From: Polytrichum commune
Lineage: Eukaryota > Streptophyta > Polytrichopsida > Polytrichales > Polytrichaceae
Length of the DNA stretch: 64,000 bases
Assembly (NCBI GenBank): GCA_950295325.1
Contig: OX485804.1
Span: forward strand, 44,826,001 to 44,890,000
Direction of reading: 5' to 3'
Shown here piece after piece: positions 11,623-23,719 of the stretch (the stretch's first letter is position 1; each line of letters opens with the position of its first letter). The translations under genes were made by a program, and so were the position numbers. The notes below the pieces were generated by a model. It saw only the letters and a program-made list of their open reading frames with translations. It made no database searches and was not told the DNA's origin.

Positions 11623-12700
11623 CCACAATTGGTGCTTCCCCCCCCTTCATCGGTCCCTCGTCTATACTTGGAGGTTCCCACTACATTGTTATGGTATTTG
11701 GTGTCACATATACTATTTGTGAAGGGCCTAAATTGGATACCTTGAGGTTCAAAAGTGTCACGTTTGCTAATTACCAATACGACACTATTTGTCAACATAA
11801 GTAGGTTTTCAAGTTAAATACTATTTACATTATAAGATTTATTGTAGCACATTGGGATACTTGAGATTACAATTTTGTGTTTTAGCATGCAAGGGGGAAA
11901 ATACTACAGGGCATAGTAGTGGCAAGTGTAAGATGGTTATATTCTAGTATGCAAGGGGAAGATATTCTTGAGCATATTAATGCCAAGTGTCATTTGTGTA
12001 AACTTTAGTCAACTTGTAGATTGTTGTGTAACATAGGCATACACCTCCTGACACTATTGAACATACTCATACCAAGATATTAGTAAGTGCTCTTGAACGC
12101 GAAGTTGTTGGTCATTAGTGTGACCTCTCGTATGCCTCAAAATAGGGTATGTGACACTAAATACCGTAAACGGTGTAGACTTACATGGGACGCATGTAAC
12201 ATAAAGCATTGTTTGAGATAAGTCTAAACAATGTGCGCGTGTGTGTTTTCAAATGTATATTGAACAAATGTAAGTTTTTTTCATTGAAGTTGAAGTGTCT
12301 CTCATTTCAAAGTTGAAATGTTTATTTGTTAATTATAATTTAATTATAATTAATTTTGGTGAAACTCAAACCACAACTCAAACCGAAAACATGAGAAACA
12401 CATGCAAAACCCTATATTATGGAGCCAACCTCAAGCACAAAGGCAACTACAATATTATTTTCTTTATTTTCTTTATCAAGGTGAATATCAATATACAATA
12501 ATATAAATTTTATCTAGATAAATTGGACTTTTAGATGGTCCAAAATTATGCACGCGTTGTGTGATAACAAACAAAAACACAATGCAAACACACAACTATT
12601 TGGTCATAAATCAATGATTAAAGAAATCCAATGAACATCACAAATGACGGACAACAATAAAGTTGTGAGCTGAAATCACCATGTCGAGGGGATTCAAAGG
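11231..12700. other. Gene-free stretch
   Basis: Only short overlapping frames, none conserved in appearance. Contains an AAAAG pentamer tract (about 11590-11613) and AT-rich DNA around 12300-12540. No recognised RNA gene or transposon terminus. Confidence 0.5.
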
Positions 12701-13513
12701 ATGACGTCAACCATCAGATCTCTTCAAAAATTGGCCAAAATGTCCGACACTGTCTTCACACTAGTTCTATCATCAAACACTTCCGCAAACACATATGTTT
12801 TGACACCAACCGAACTCAGGCCATATTTTCAAACGCTCCTTCTCCTCCATCCCGATCTTCTTGCCGTAACAAATATCTACACAAATGGCAATGCCGTTTG
12901 GAACAATATTCCTCCAAACTTCGTTCATTCATACCTTCTTGTTGGAAAAGGCCTTATGAAACTCTCTCTCTCTCTCTCTCTTCCATAGTGGCCCACACCC
13001 GGTGTTTAAGCATTCATTACATTGCCTACCTTGGCTATTACCTTGAATTCATCGCGATTGAATAAACAACATGTAAGCTTATTGCATCGAACCAACCATG
13101 ACCGGTAGTCAACCCAACACTCATAGAATATTCACGGTAACGGTCACTCTTGAGGCTCCAATTGCATACCTAATTTATGGTGGACCGGGTTTCTAGAATC
13201 ATCCAAACACTTAATGGGAGCGAAGGAGGGGGGTCTCGGTGAACGCACATAAAATAGTATCACACACGTTGTGGCCTTGTCAACGAATTGGGAGGTGGTA
13301 TCCTTCTTCAAAACCGATGAAATGTTTTCCTCATCCAATGCTCCACCACCATCACAAGCCTTGTTAATTAGCAAACACGAGTGGGATGTTATCGAGGGTT
13401 GTTCGTTTGCAACGATGTTGGAGGATATTCCGGACCCCAAATTCCCCACTCAAAGAGTACTCCCCAAAAGGGAATTCCCCCTTTTTCTTAGGTCACGCTT
13501 CACGTGTCACTAG
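12701..13513 (+). other. Two unassigned short open frames
   Basis: Frames at 12701-12988 (95 residues, ending in a CT dinucleotide tract) and 13271-13513 (80 residues) are separated by stops. Neither shows a motif I recognise. The DNA is moderately C+A-rich on the plus strand, like 9780-10643, so both may be relics of a repeat rather than genes. Confidence 0.2.
12962..12981. repeat. CT dinucleotide microsatellite
   Basis: Ten CT units, perfect. Confidence 0.95.
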
Positions 13514-13744
13514 GCACTTAGTTTCCTCCTTTTTCGGTTTATTTTTTTAAAGATGTCTCGATGGGCTTATGATGTGTGACTCTAAACATATGCAAGAGCG
13601 ACTCGTTGCATACAAGCATATCCTCTCATGCATACAACATTAAAATTAATTAATTTAAAAATCTAAATTAATACACCCCTTTTAGATATGGGAGTAACCG
13701 ATTGATCTTGATTGATTTGGAGTGGACTAATTTAGGGTTTTTAA

Positions 13745-13945
13745 AGTTAATTGTGATATCAAATAAACTTTTAAAAATATTCAGATTTCACATCATTTTA
13801 GGGGTTTTACGTGAGATGAACGAGAGGTCTAGTTCGGGGTCTTTGTAGTTATTTGTGATGTCAAAGAAATTCTAAAAACATATGTTGGGTTGCACATCAT
13901 TTTAGGGGTTTTACATGAGACGGATGAGAGGTACGTTCATATGCA
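13745..13945 (+). repeat. Two tandem copies of a 104-bp repeat
   Basis: The run CACATCATTTTAGGGGTTTT occurs at 13789 and 13893, and the flanking sequence also repeats: GTGATRTCAAA before it, GAGRYGRAYGAGAGGT after it. The unit is related to single copies near 9060-9110 and 4840-4885. Confidence 0.7.
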
Positions 13946-16900
13946 AGAATGAGGGCAATTTCCAGATTGTGTAGTTATGAGTGAATGAATGGAAAACAAT
14001 AAGTTTCAAGTTCTTTTGTTTTTTGTTTTGTTTTTTGGCACAAATTGAAAAAATCAATTCCAAGAAAGGAACCAAAATACAACCACCTTGGAAGAAACTA
14101 ATATGTTTCATGTCATAGTCCCAGCATGCATTTTTTAATCTTGGCCATTCATATAATTCATGCACTTGTAAAATTGATGGAAGAGTGGTGGGAACAAAAA
14201 AACTAAAGAAAACATGCAAATCATCTCTAGCGTTTGATAGAGATTCTTTACAAGTGGTACATCCATGGTCTTCACATACTATGAAGGTTGTTGTTTCGTG
14301 AGCACGATGATATGAGCATGTTCATTTAAGATTCGAGCTAGTTATAGGTTTTGCAAATGTCGGATCCTTGCATATATGTAAGGGATTCATACTAAGGTTT
14401 CCGGCAAGGTTGCTCAAGTGAGATTTTGAGGATGCCCAAAATGAACACCCATGAAATTTATAGGTTGTAAATCATCAAATTAAGCCCCCGCGAAGAAGAC
14501 AATACCACAAAGCCGAAGTCATTCAACTAACTATGACAATGCGTGCAAAGTAACGAGGACCATGTAACTATTTTAAAAATCTACCTTTTGCATCAAAGCA
14601 CCTTTCTTTCATGGGAAGCTATTCTCATTCATTACGTGTAATTCCGTAACTTACATAGATAGATGGATACGTTGATGTCCCAGAAGAGCAAGTGCGAACA
14701 AAGAGACCCTTGTTTCATCTTAATATTCCATGATTAAGGTGAGCCAATGATGGACCCCATAGTTTTAGGGTTTTGGGTTTTGGGTTTCACATGCACAAAG
14801 TTGACAGTCTATAGTGACATTGATTAGGCATTCTATAGTCCACAAGCATTCTTAGAATAATGTCACTAATTAAGACGGGTTTCTTTCAAACTTAAGAATA
14901 TTAAACACCCCAAGCTAAATCACATTTGTGTTCGACTGGGCCCCTGCCCTCCCACGTCTCTTTCATTGTCCGGTCTTCATGCCTGCACCTGCGTGAGAAC
15001 CCTTCCTCATTGGCAACCAATGTGACAATACCCGGCCAAAATTACAAATATTCAAGTTGACATCACTTTCATCATTCCCAAGACTTCCCAGGCAGGTGCG
15101 AGCAGGAAGACCGGGCTGTGAAGGAGGCGTGGGAGGGGTGGGGCCCAACCGAACATAGATGTGATTTAGCATGGAGCATACTAAACTGATGTTATCCTCC
15201 CAAGCATGCACACTGATATGTGCAATTCTGTTGCCTTTTGCAAATAGTTTGCCTCTTCACCCATGCAAATTCCCTTGGATCAAAACCATAGTACAAAAAC
15301 TTATCACTTTGTGTTCTTTGTGTATAGCAACCACAATTTTATTTATTTAAAGAAAAAACTTCAACGTATTTGTTTCATTGTAATAAACATTCACAATGAT
15401 GTGGATGTTAAGAAATTATTGTGGGAAGCCTCAATGCACATATGAGTGTAGAGATCTATAACTTGATAGACATACAATCTTTGTTGTTCTTTATCCTTAA
15501 GGTTGGAGTAGACTACGGTGAAGAAGTGCATTGGTCGGTCAATAATTTCAACCCAAGACAAGGCTATTTGAGGCAACAATTGGTACAACAAACAAGTTGG
15601 GGAAACATTTTTTTAAATAAAAAAGGTCTCAAGTTGAAGTTATCTAGCGGCCGAGATTTTTGTCTAAGGGTTTGAGGTTGCCCAATAAACTTGATCTATG
15701 GAGAATTCCCCTAACCATAAGTGTTGCCATGTTGGCATCCATGTCATCTTTCATCCATGCTCGAAGTTCTCCACTGGAAAAGTCTTGGCGTTATTATGAA
15801 TCATGGCCAGTGAAGAACCCCTTTCATAACCAATCATATTGCTCTATTCTTGATTGGTGCACTTCCTCACTATAGTCTAAACCAACCCTTAATTGATAGT
15901 AAAAAGCAAATTTATTTATTTTGATTTTTTGACAATATACACATTATGTTGGTGGATACAACAAAGTTGATTTGATGGACATCCACACAACTTCAGTTTA
16001 AAAAATTAGCATTGGAAGTTGATGTTGACTTCAAATTACTACCCATGGACCACACCGATTTCCAAAGCACGGTAGCTATAAAAGTAGTGTGGTCCATACT
16101 AATTGCACTAACGGCCGGTTTACATCGCTACATTGAATAGCGTGTTTAGTGTCATATGATATTTTTTGTCACTATGGTAATTTTTCTAATGACACTTCCT
16201 ACGAATGAGTTTTCAAATATTATCACGAATGATTGAAATTTGGATGATATCCATGCCAGTTATTGACACACAAAGATTGTTATATTTTGAATCTTAACAT
16301 TCATGTAATAAAATTTTGTCATGGATGATCAAAATTTGGATGAAAAATCACTTGGTATGTGACAATATTTGTAACATTATAAATCTATGTTGCCAAAATT
16401 TGTTTACAAGAAGTGACAAACAATGTTAGGTTTACAATTATTGTTCATGACACTACACAAGCGGTTTACAATTAGTCTCGAGCAAGATAAATAGTATTGG
16501 TGACATTAAATACAATATTTAATGCAATGACTATTGACCATGACCATTGCTTTCTATATCTTTTATTAATTTAGAAATGAGTGGTGGTCCCATCTCGTTT
16601 TACACATGGTCACCTAAATAGAAGTGACCATGGGTGAGCATGTCAAAAAATGAATGAGAAAGTGACATGAAATCCTTTGTATTCATGAATAAATATTTGT
16701 TTGTGGTCACCCGGATTTTGTGGTGGGAGAGGGAGAGAGAAACCAAGTAAGTTGTCTTTGCATAAAATAAGCGTGATCACACCAGATAAATTTTATACTT
16801 GTAGCATAATTAAATCAATTACTTATTTACTTAAATTTGGTTATTTTAAGTTTGTCTTTAATGAATTGTAGGAAAACAATGTTTTGGTCTTAAGTCCATT

Positions 16901-17277
16901 ATACACTATGATGCATGACCAAAGGGCGAGAGAAAGAACTCCGGCCTCCGGAGGAGGCTGGAGTGAAGAGATTGCATGTTCATAAAACATTTGTCACCAC
17001 GTCCTTAAGGACAGTAATGTTAGATGTAGAACTACTTCACCTTTTGCAAGGAGTAGACATTGCATTGGTAACATGTAACCATCTAATCATTATCAATATC
17101 TAGTAACCATATCTATTGGGTATTGCTTGAGAATGTAATATCTTTAGGAGCTAAAAACCATAAGTGGGGCTACATTCCATCCTCTTGTTGTGATGCTATT
17201 GACTAGTAGTTGGTGTTTTTTTGTGATTTTCATACCCATGTTGGTATCGTTCCTATGTTCACTTGATAGTATTTTTT
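13946..17277. other. Gene-free stretch with unassigned frames
   Basis: Several frames of 60-85 residues occur (15421-15675 and 16915-17103 on the plus strand, 15391-15591 on the minus strand). None contains a motif I can name and none is supported by splice or start context. 14760-14790 holds telobox-like TTTAGGGTTTTGGG repeats. The remainder is AT-rich. Confidence 0.4.
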
Positions 17278-18700
17278 CTATATTATTGTTTCAATCCATT
17301 TGTGTAATCGGTGCATTTGATTTACTATAGCCGTTAAGTGTCTCATGGGGCCTTCGTTTGGTGTCTTTTGCATTGAGTGCCACCAATCTTTTTGGAGGTA
17401 ATATGGTACAGGGTGTGCGTGTTCATATGGTGTTGCAATATTCATGTGATGTACTTCGTGGCCTATTATGTAGCATGGGTGTTTGATCTGGTTGTTTAGA
17501 AGATATAGCAGATCGAGGCAAACTGTGAAGATGTGGGATGGTTTGTCACGATATGTGGTAGTGAGGAGTTGTAGGGTGTGTTGTATGGGCATCATTTTTG
17601 CTCGTAGGATGTTTTCTAGTCTTGTTTTCATAAATTTCGAGGTTTTTGATGGGGTTGTAAATGTTGTAGCATGTTGTTTCATGCTTCCAATCTCCATGGG
17701 AGATTTATGGGGGGTTCTGAATGGCCAGTATGTATAATAATTGAATTGGGGAGGGTATTTGAGAGGGAGAGACCTTGTTAGGTCAGTAATTGAGAGGGTA
17801 TCTATTGTTTGGGTGGTTGGCGGAGGGGGGGGGGTATATGTTCAATGGTGTGGGTGGGGCAACCTGAGTGAATATTGTAGGGATTTGTAAGGTGTTTGCA
17901 ACGATGGTCATTTGTTGTATGTGTTTTATGGATCCAATGGGAGAGTTTTATGGTGTATGCAGGGTATGTGGATGGCTCCACTTTCTTTTTTTGGTTTGAT
18001 TTTTAGTTTTGGTGAGATTGTAGGTTCTTCGCATGTGATGGTGTTAGCTTTGAAGTTTGTATGACATTGGAGTCCAGGAAAGGTCTAGTGTAGGGGTTGA
18101 TGTTGTGATACCAATTCTAATTCGGTACAACTAATATTGTGGTATAGTTTGGGTTATTTATAGATGTGAGACATGCCCAACGGAGTGTTTGTTGTGTGTC
18201 ATTTTTTGTATGTGGGTTGACATATCATAGACCCTACCATTTGTGTTGAAAGGCTAGACTTAATGATCCAAATACTAAGTCTCTAGGGAATGGAAAATAG
18301 AACTGTTTAATTTTGGTACATAGTATTATGTAAAGTGAGCACTTTGCTATCTAGTTTCTTGATGGTTGGGATGGCATAGAAAATTGTATCAACCATTTTA
18401 TTTTTTTGTTTCATAGTGGCAAGGCATGTGATTAGAAGTATGCATTGTTTTATTAGTTTGGTTGTGGCTACACGAGTTTGGGTTTTCCATTGTAGAGTTG
18501 ACACTAGGTGGATTCCTAAGTAGACACAAGGTTTGTGTTGGGTAAGAACAAGTATTGGTTGGTTTTTGAAGTTGATGTTTGTGGCTTGTATTTGTGTTTT
18601 GAAAGGCTTGTGGGATTAGTTTTGATTTGTTAGGGCAGTTGATGACCACACACGAGCCACGCATGTGAAGATGCCACAGTCCATTCATGTTCATGTGCAA
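17278..18700 (-). pseudogene. Strand-asymmetric C+A-rich relic, unknown family
   Basis: The plus strand is very poor in C and rich in G and T. Read on the minus strand it gives long Thr-, His-, Pro- and Asn-rich frames: 17697-17278 (139 residues) and 18700-18398 (100 residues). The first contains HEVHHMNIATPYEHAHPVPYY, shared with the frame at 10362-10643. No catalytic motif is visible. Similar asymmetry is seen at 28380-28812 and 46440-47885. Probably decayed pieces of one repetitive element. Confidence 0.35.
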
Positions 18701-19860
18701 AATTTATCGAATTTATTCAGTTGGGTATGGAGGGACATCAATTTGTTAACATACCGCATGCCATTGTTTATTGTGTAGTCCTAGGGCGGTCATTCGATTA
18801 TGACAATCGGATGACAACTAGATTCTCATCTTTCCTTTACAAATATCAAGTTTTTGACAAGAGTAATTTCTACAATAGTAGAGCATTCCAAATACATCAA
18901 TACATCAAATGTTGAAACACCCATGCTATCGTGGTAGTATGGTTGAGCCAACTACTAAGCTTAGGTGGTCAATGTTAAAAGGGTGGCTTAAACCCAAGGT
19001 CTTAACTTGGGCCTTGTGGGAACTCCATGGTTAAACTGCCTAGAACTAGAATAGCACTAAGATGGGTGAGCTTCCTAATACTTGATTGTCAGTGCACCCT
19101 CATGTAAGCCACATTTTTTGGCTATAGCCTAGCCGGACTGGCCACTTTTCAAGTTTTTGTGTCTTTCATCTAGTACTTGACGGTTAAAATGTCATTTGAA
19201 GCAAGATGTGAAGGTTATTGCCAACATCAATCTCAATCATTGTCTCCTCCCTTTTGGCTCTGCAAGAGGGAGGTTGGCCAAAGAAAAGAAAAGAAAAACT
19301 ATTTTTTCACATGTAGAATCTTGCATAGTCTCATAGCAGGTTAGCAATAGACTTGTAGGAAATTACCAAAGCTCCGAGGTTGAGTTTGGAAGAGCATAGG
19401 TGAGACAAAATCCCGAGTGAGATTCTCGACAATGTGAGGTTTAGATCAACAAAGCCAGGTGATTCAAACTCTTGACTTTCTCGAAGACTTTGAAGTTGAG
19501 AATAAATGCATAATCTTGAGTAAATGGAAGTGAATATTTGAGTAATATTCTTATGAATATCGTTGAACTTTGTGAATGGAAGTGAGTGGAGTCGTGGGAT
19601 GTACGTAGGTGATGGCTATGACCGTTGTTTAGAGTAAGTGATATGTGGAGATTGTGAGTGGAGTAATAGAAGGTTGTAAGGACCATAGTGACACAAGTTC
19701 TTGGCAATAGCCTCGTTAGATGAGGTTTTTCAAGAGAAGGAGATAAGTCTAGTTGAGGATGCAACTTGGAGAGTGATCACGAGAATAATGGCTTGTGAGC
19801 AAGTAATATGTAAGCATTGTGGAGGATGAAATTAAGATTGAGCATAAGTGAGTGAAGATT
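18701..19860. other. Gene-free stretch left of the copia element
   Basis: No coding region is supported. It ends with AATTG at 19861-19865, the left copy of the copia target duplication. Confidence 0.6.
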
Positions 19861-19865
19861 AATTG

Positions 19866-20057
19866 TATTGGAAGATAGTGTTAGGTTGCATCGGTGACAT
19901 TGTCCCATATGGGTTGTCTACGCTGGTCCTAACCCATACATATAAATAAAGGCATAAGGGGAGGAGCTAATCACTCTCTCCATTGTATGCAATCCTTGTG
20001 TGTTGTGTTCTACCTTTCTACGCTGATGTCTTTGCTTTCTCCTCTCATTTCCCAATA
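19866..20057 (+). repeat. 5' LTR (192 bp)
   Basis: Starts TATTGGAAGATAG and ends TTTCCCAATA, so its tips form the inverted repeat TATTGG/CCAATA rather than TG/CA. A TATA box candidate (TATAAATAA) lies at 19941-19949, the expected place for the U3 promoter. By reading, all 192 bases match the 3' LTR at 25280-25471. Confidence 0.95.
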
Positions 20058-20071
20058 GGTTATGGGCCCAC
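20058..20071 (+). other. Primer-binding site, initiator tRNA-Met anticodon arm
   Basis: GGTTATGGGCCCAC begins on the first base after the LTR. It is the exact reverse complement of 14 bases of the plant initiator tRNA-Met anticodon stem and loop (GUGGGCCCAUAACC). Most plant copia elements instead match the tRNA 3' end (TGGTATCAGAG type). Drosophila copia and yeast Ty5 are known to prime with a cut half-tRNA using this internal region. Confidence 0.85.
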
Positions 20072-20299
20072 TTTGCTTTAGAGCTTAGAGATCAACTTAG
20101 GAAGAGGTAGGAGAGAGCCGGATCTGATCGGAGGCGATTTGAAGGTGTTTCAAGCTTTTGGTGGAGTTTTGGAGTTTTGGAGCACTTTTGGAGCGCCTTG
20201 GAGCATTCTTGGACACTTGGACCAGCGTGGAGGACACCTTAGGTTGAGGTTCATTGTATCTTGAGTGTTTACGTGAGATCGATTCGCATTTTGAGGGTT

Positions 20300-21115
20300 T
20301 GAGGTGATTAGAGTTCCAAAAGGCTTAGTTGTGGCTTTTTTATGGTTATGTAGTTATTAAGCTTAGTTTGGGAGTGGAAAGGTGCTGACTTGAGAGATCC
20401 ATCCATTCTATGCTTACTTTGAGGTGTTTTGAGTTCCAAAATGCTTAGTTTTGGCTTTTTGATGGTTATGTAGTTATTTGGCTTAGTTTGGGAGTGGAAA
20501 GGTGCTGACTTGAGAGATCCATCCATTCAAAACTAACTTTGAGGTGTTTTGAGTTCCAAAAGGCTTAGTTGTGGCTTTTTGATGGTTATGTAGTTATTAA
20601 GCTTAGTTTTGGAGTGGAAAGGTGCTGACTTGAGAGATCCATCCATTCTATGCTTAATTTGAGGTGTTTTGAGTTCCAAAAGGCTTAGTTGTGGCTTTTT
20701 GATGGTTATGTAGTTATTTGGCTTACTTTTGGAGTGGAAAGGTGCTGACTTGAGAGATCCATCTATTCTATGCTTACTTTGAGGTGTTTTGAGTTCCAAA
20801 AGGCTTAGTTGTGGCTTTTTGATGGTTATGTAGTTATTAAGCTTAGTTTTGGAGTGGAGAGGTGCTGACTTGAGAGATCCATCCATTCAAAACTAACTTT
20901 GAGGTGTTTTGAGTTCCAAAAGGCTTAGTTGTGGCTTTTTGATGGTTATGTAGTTATTTGGCTTAGTTTCGGAGTGGAAAGGTGCTGACTTGAGAGATCC
21001 ATCCATTCAAAACTAACTTTGAGGTGTTTTGAGTTCCAAAATGCTTAGTTTTGGCTTTTTGATGGTTATGTAGTTATTTGGCTTAGTTTCGGAGTGGAAA
21101 GGTGCTGACTTGAGT
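20300..21115 (+). repeat. Seven-copy 120-bp tandem array in the copia leader
   Basis: The period is exactly 120 bp, with copies starting near 20300, 20420, 20540, 20660, 20780, 20900 and 21020; the last is incomplete. Variants alternate: TTATTAAGCTTAG in copies 1, 3 and 5, against TTATTTGGCTTAG in copies 2, 4, 6 and 7, which suggests growth partly by 240-bp dimers. Because 120 is a multiple of three, one antisense frame stays open through much of the array and repeats a 40-residue unit (MDGSLKSAPFHS...). The array lies between the primer site and the gag start. Confidence 0.95.
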
Positions 21116-21229
21116 GTGTGAGAACCTTGAATTAATTCCAAAGTTTAAAATCAAATTCTAAATTTTTTCGAGGGCTTTTTAGCCCTCGTGGTACATTAAG
21201 TGAGTGGGAGCTTGCATTTGAGTTGCAAA

Positions 21230-23719
21230 ATGGCTTCTAGTGAGGGCGATGGCCACATCACGCTCGACAAGTTTGGCGGCGACAACTTCAATCTCTACAA
21301 GTTCAAGTTGGAGATGGTGATGTCCACCAAAGACCTTTGGGAGATCGTGGAGGGGTCGGAGTTGCCGCCACCGTCCACGGCGAGCGACGAGGTCAAGAAG
21401 GCGTACGAGCGTCGATGCAAGAAAGCCTTCGCCATCATTGCCACGAGCTTGGTGGACAAGGAGTTGGCGCACATCAAAGGGTGTAAAGGACCGGCGGAAG
21501 CGTGGAAAACGTTGTGCAACATCCACGAAACCAAAAGCTTGTCCAACATCTTGTTCATTAGGCGCAAGTTTTTCACCATCAAGATGGACGAAGGCGCCGA
21601 CATCCTCGACCACATCAACAAGGTAAAATCTCTCGCCGACCAACTCACATGCTTGGAGGTGCCAATGAAGGACGAGGATGTGGTCATGACCTTGCTCGAT
21701 AGCCTACCGCCTTCATTCGACCATTTGATCACGGCGTTGGAGACGCGCCCCATGAAGGAGCTCACGTTGGATTTCATCACCGCACGTCTCATGCACGAGG
21801 TGTCCAAGAGGAAGGAGAAAGAGCCTCAAGGAGACGATGCGGCCATGTTGTCCCGCCAACCTCGCAAGTTCGACAACAACGAGAGGCGAGGCGACGGCCC
21901 GAGGTGCTACAATTGTGGTAAGTTGGGCCACCTTGCTCGCAATTGTCGATTGAAACGCAAGGTGAATGCCAACGTCGCAAGGTCGAGCGATGATTTTGCA
22001 TTTGTTGTGAGAGATGGGGCGTCTAAAACCTCCACCACTAGATGGATAGTTGATTCGGGGGCCTCGAACCACATGACACCGCATAAACAATTTTTCGACA
22101 CGTACGAATCCATTCCGGGCCGTAAAGTGTTTATGGGTGACAATGGCATCGTAGAGGTCCTAGGCAAAGGCTCCATCCTAGTGGAAACACGTGTGAAGGG
22201 TCGTGCACGGAGCATTAGAATGCACGACGTGCTTCACGTCCCCGACTTGCATTCCAACTTGCTTTCGGTGAGCAAACTCATATCGTGGGGTTTGAAAGTG
22301 CATTTCAACTCGTTGGGATGCGTGGTGAGGGCGAGCAACGGCGAGATGTTGGCCGTGGCGTCGTTGGAGTCCAATTTGTACCAATTGGACACGAAGGTGA
22401 TGCATGAGGCCGAAACGAGTTCTTTGGCGCATTCGGAGGCCAATTCGCATCCTTTGGAACTTTGGCACAAGAGGTTGGGGCATCTCAACGCCAATAGCGT
22501 GAAATCGCTCCAAACCATGGTGAGCGGCATGGACGTGCAAGCGGTGCCCAACGACGTGCATTCGTTCGCGTGCGAAGGATGCGTCCAAGGCAAGCAAGCG
22601 AGGCGTCCGTTTCCCACGGAGGGAGGCACCCGCGCCACCAAGATCTTGGAACTCGTGCATTCCGACGTGTGCGGGCCGATGAAAACGCCGTCCATCGGAG
22701 GCGCAAGGTATTTTCTCACCTTCATTGACGATTTTTCGCGCAAGATTTGGGTGTATGTGCTCAAATCCAAGAGCGAGGTGTTGGCAAGGTTCAAAGAATG
22801 GAAAACCTTGGTGGAAAGGCAATCGGAACACGTAGTAAAGGTCCTTAGGACGGATAACGGTGGGGAATACATTTCTAAGGCATTCGATGATTTTTTAAGC
22901 AAACATGGCATCGCACGCCAAAATTCTTCACCTTACACGCCGCAACAAAACGGGGTGGCCGAACGGGCCAATCGCACCATCGTGGAGATGGCACGGTCCA
23001 TGATTCATGCCCAACGCCTCGGCCACGAATTTTGGGCGGAGGCGGTGTGCAATGCGGTGTACGTGTGCAACTGGTGTCCCACGAAGGCCGTGGAAGGTAA
23101 AACGCCCGAGGAAGCGTGGAGCGGGAGGATGCCGCACGTGTCCCACATGCACGTGTTCGGTTGTGTGGCTTATGCGAAGGTGCCGGATCAACGGCGGACG
23201 AAGTTGGACGCGAAGGGCGTCAAGTGTTTGTTCCTCGGATATTGCGAAGGCACGAAGGCGTACCGGCTCATTTGCTTGGAGACGAAGAAAATCATCAAGA
23301 GTCCGGACGTGGTGTTTTTCGAGGACAAAACGCATTTGGAGGATTGTCCAAGTGGGAGCATTAACGAAACACCGGCGGTCAAGGTGGACATATCCGCCAA
23401 ATCGGACGTGGACGAGTCGGAGGCCAACGGCGACGATCCTTTGGAGGAGCTCGACATCGAGGAAGAGGAGGAGGATGCGGAGGCCAACATTCCGGCCACG
23501 AAATCCACTCGTAACGCGGAGGCATCGAAACTTGACAACGGTAAGAAACCCGCAACCAAAGCACCTCCACCACCGCAACATAGCAATGAAACCATGGGCC
23601 ATTCTAGGTATCCGGATAGGGCACGCAAACCGCTCGGGGAATGGTGGAAGAACCACATTCCGCCGCCCCAAGACAAAGAGCATGCAAACATGGCAACCAT
23701 CGGGAACCTAGGAATGTGA
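21230..23719 (+). pseudogene. copia gag, protease and integrase (first part of broken gag-pol)
   Basis: The start is the ATG at 21230 (MASSEGDGHITLDKF); the frame is open slightly upstream but without an ATG. It encodes the capsid and nucleocapsid (CCHC knuckle CYNCGKLGHLARNC near residue 225), aspartic protease (DSGASNHM near 275), then integrase with an HHCC zinc site beginning LWHKRLGHL (near 412) and catalytic D479 (HSDVCGP), D542 (RTDNGGEY) and E578 (NGVAERANR), spaced D-x62-D-x35-E. A copia-type GKE-like tail with an acidic stretch (EELDIEEEEEDAE) follows. The frame ends at TGA 23717-23719 because of a one-base shift at or just before the GGG at 23702-23704; the expected continuation is in another frame. 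All motifs seen here are intact. Confidence 0.93.

Noticed and set aside
20308-20886. Antisense open frames of 72 and 117 residues as a repeat-protein gene
   Set aside because: They are a by-product of a 120-bp tandem array whose period is divisible by three. No start context or promoter supports them; kept only as part of a finding.
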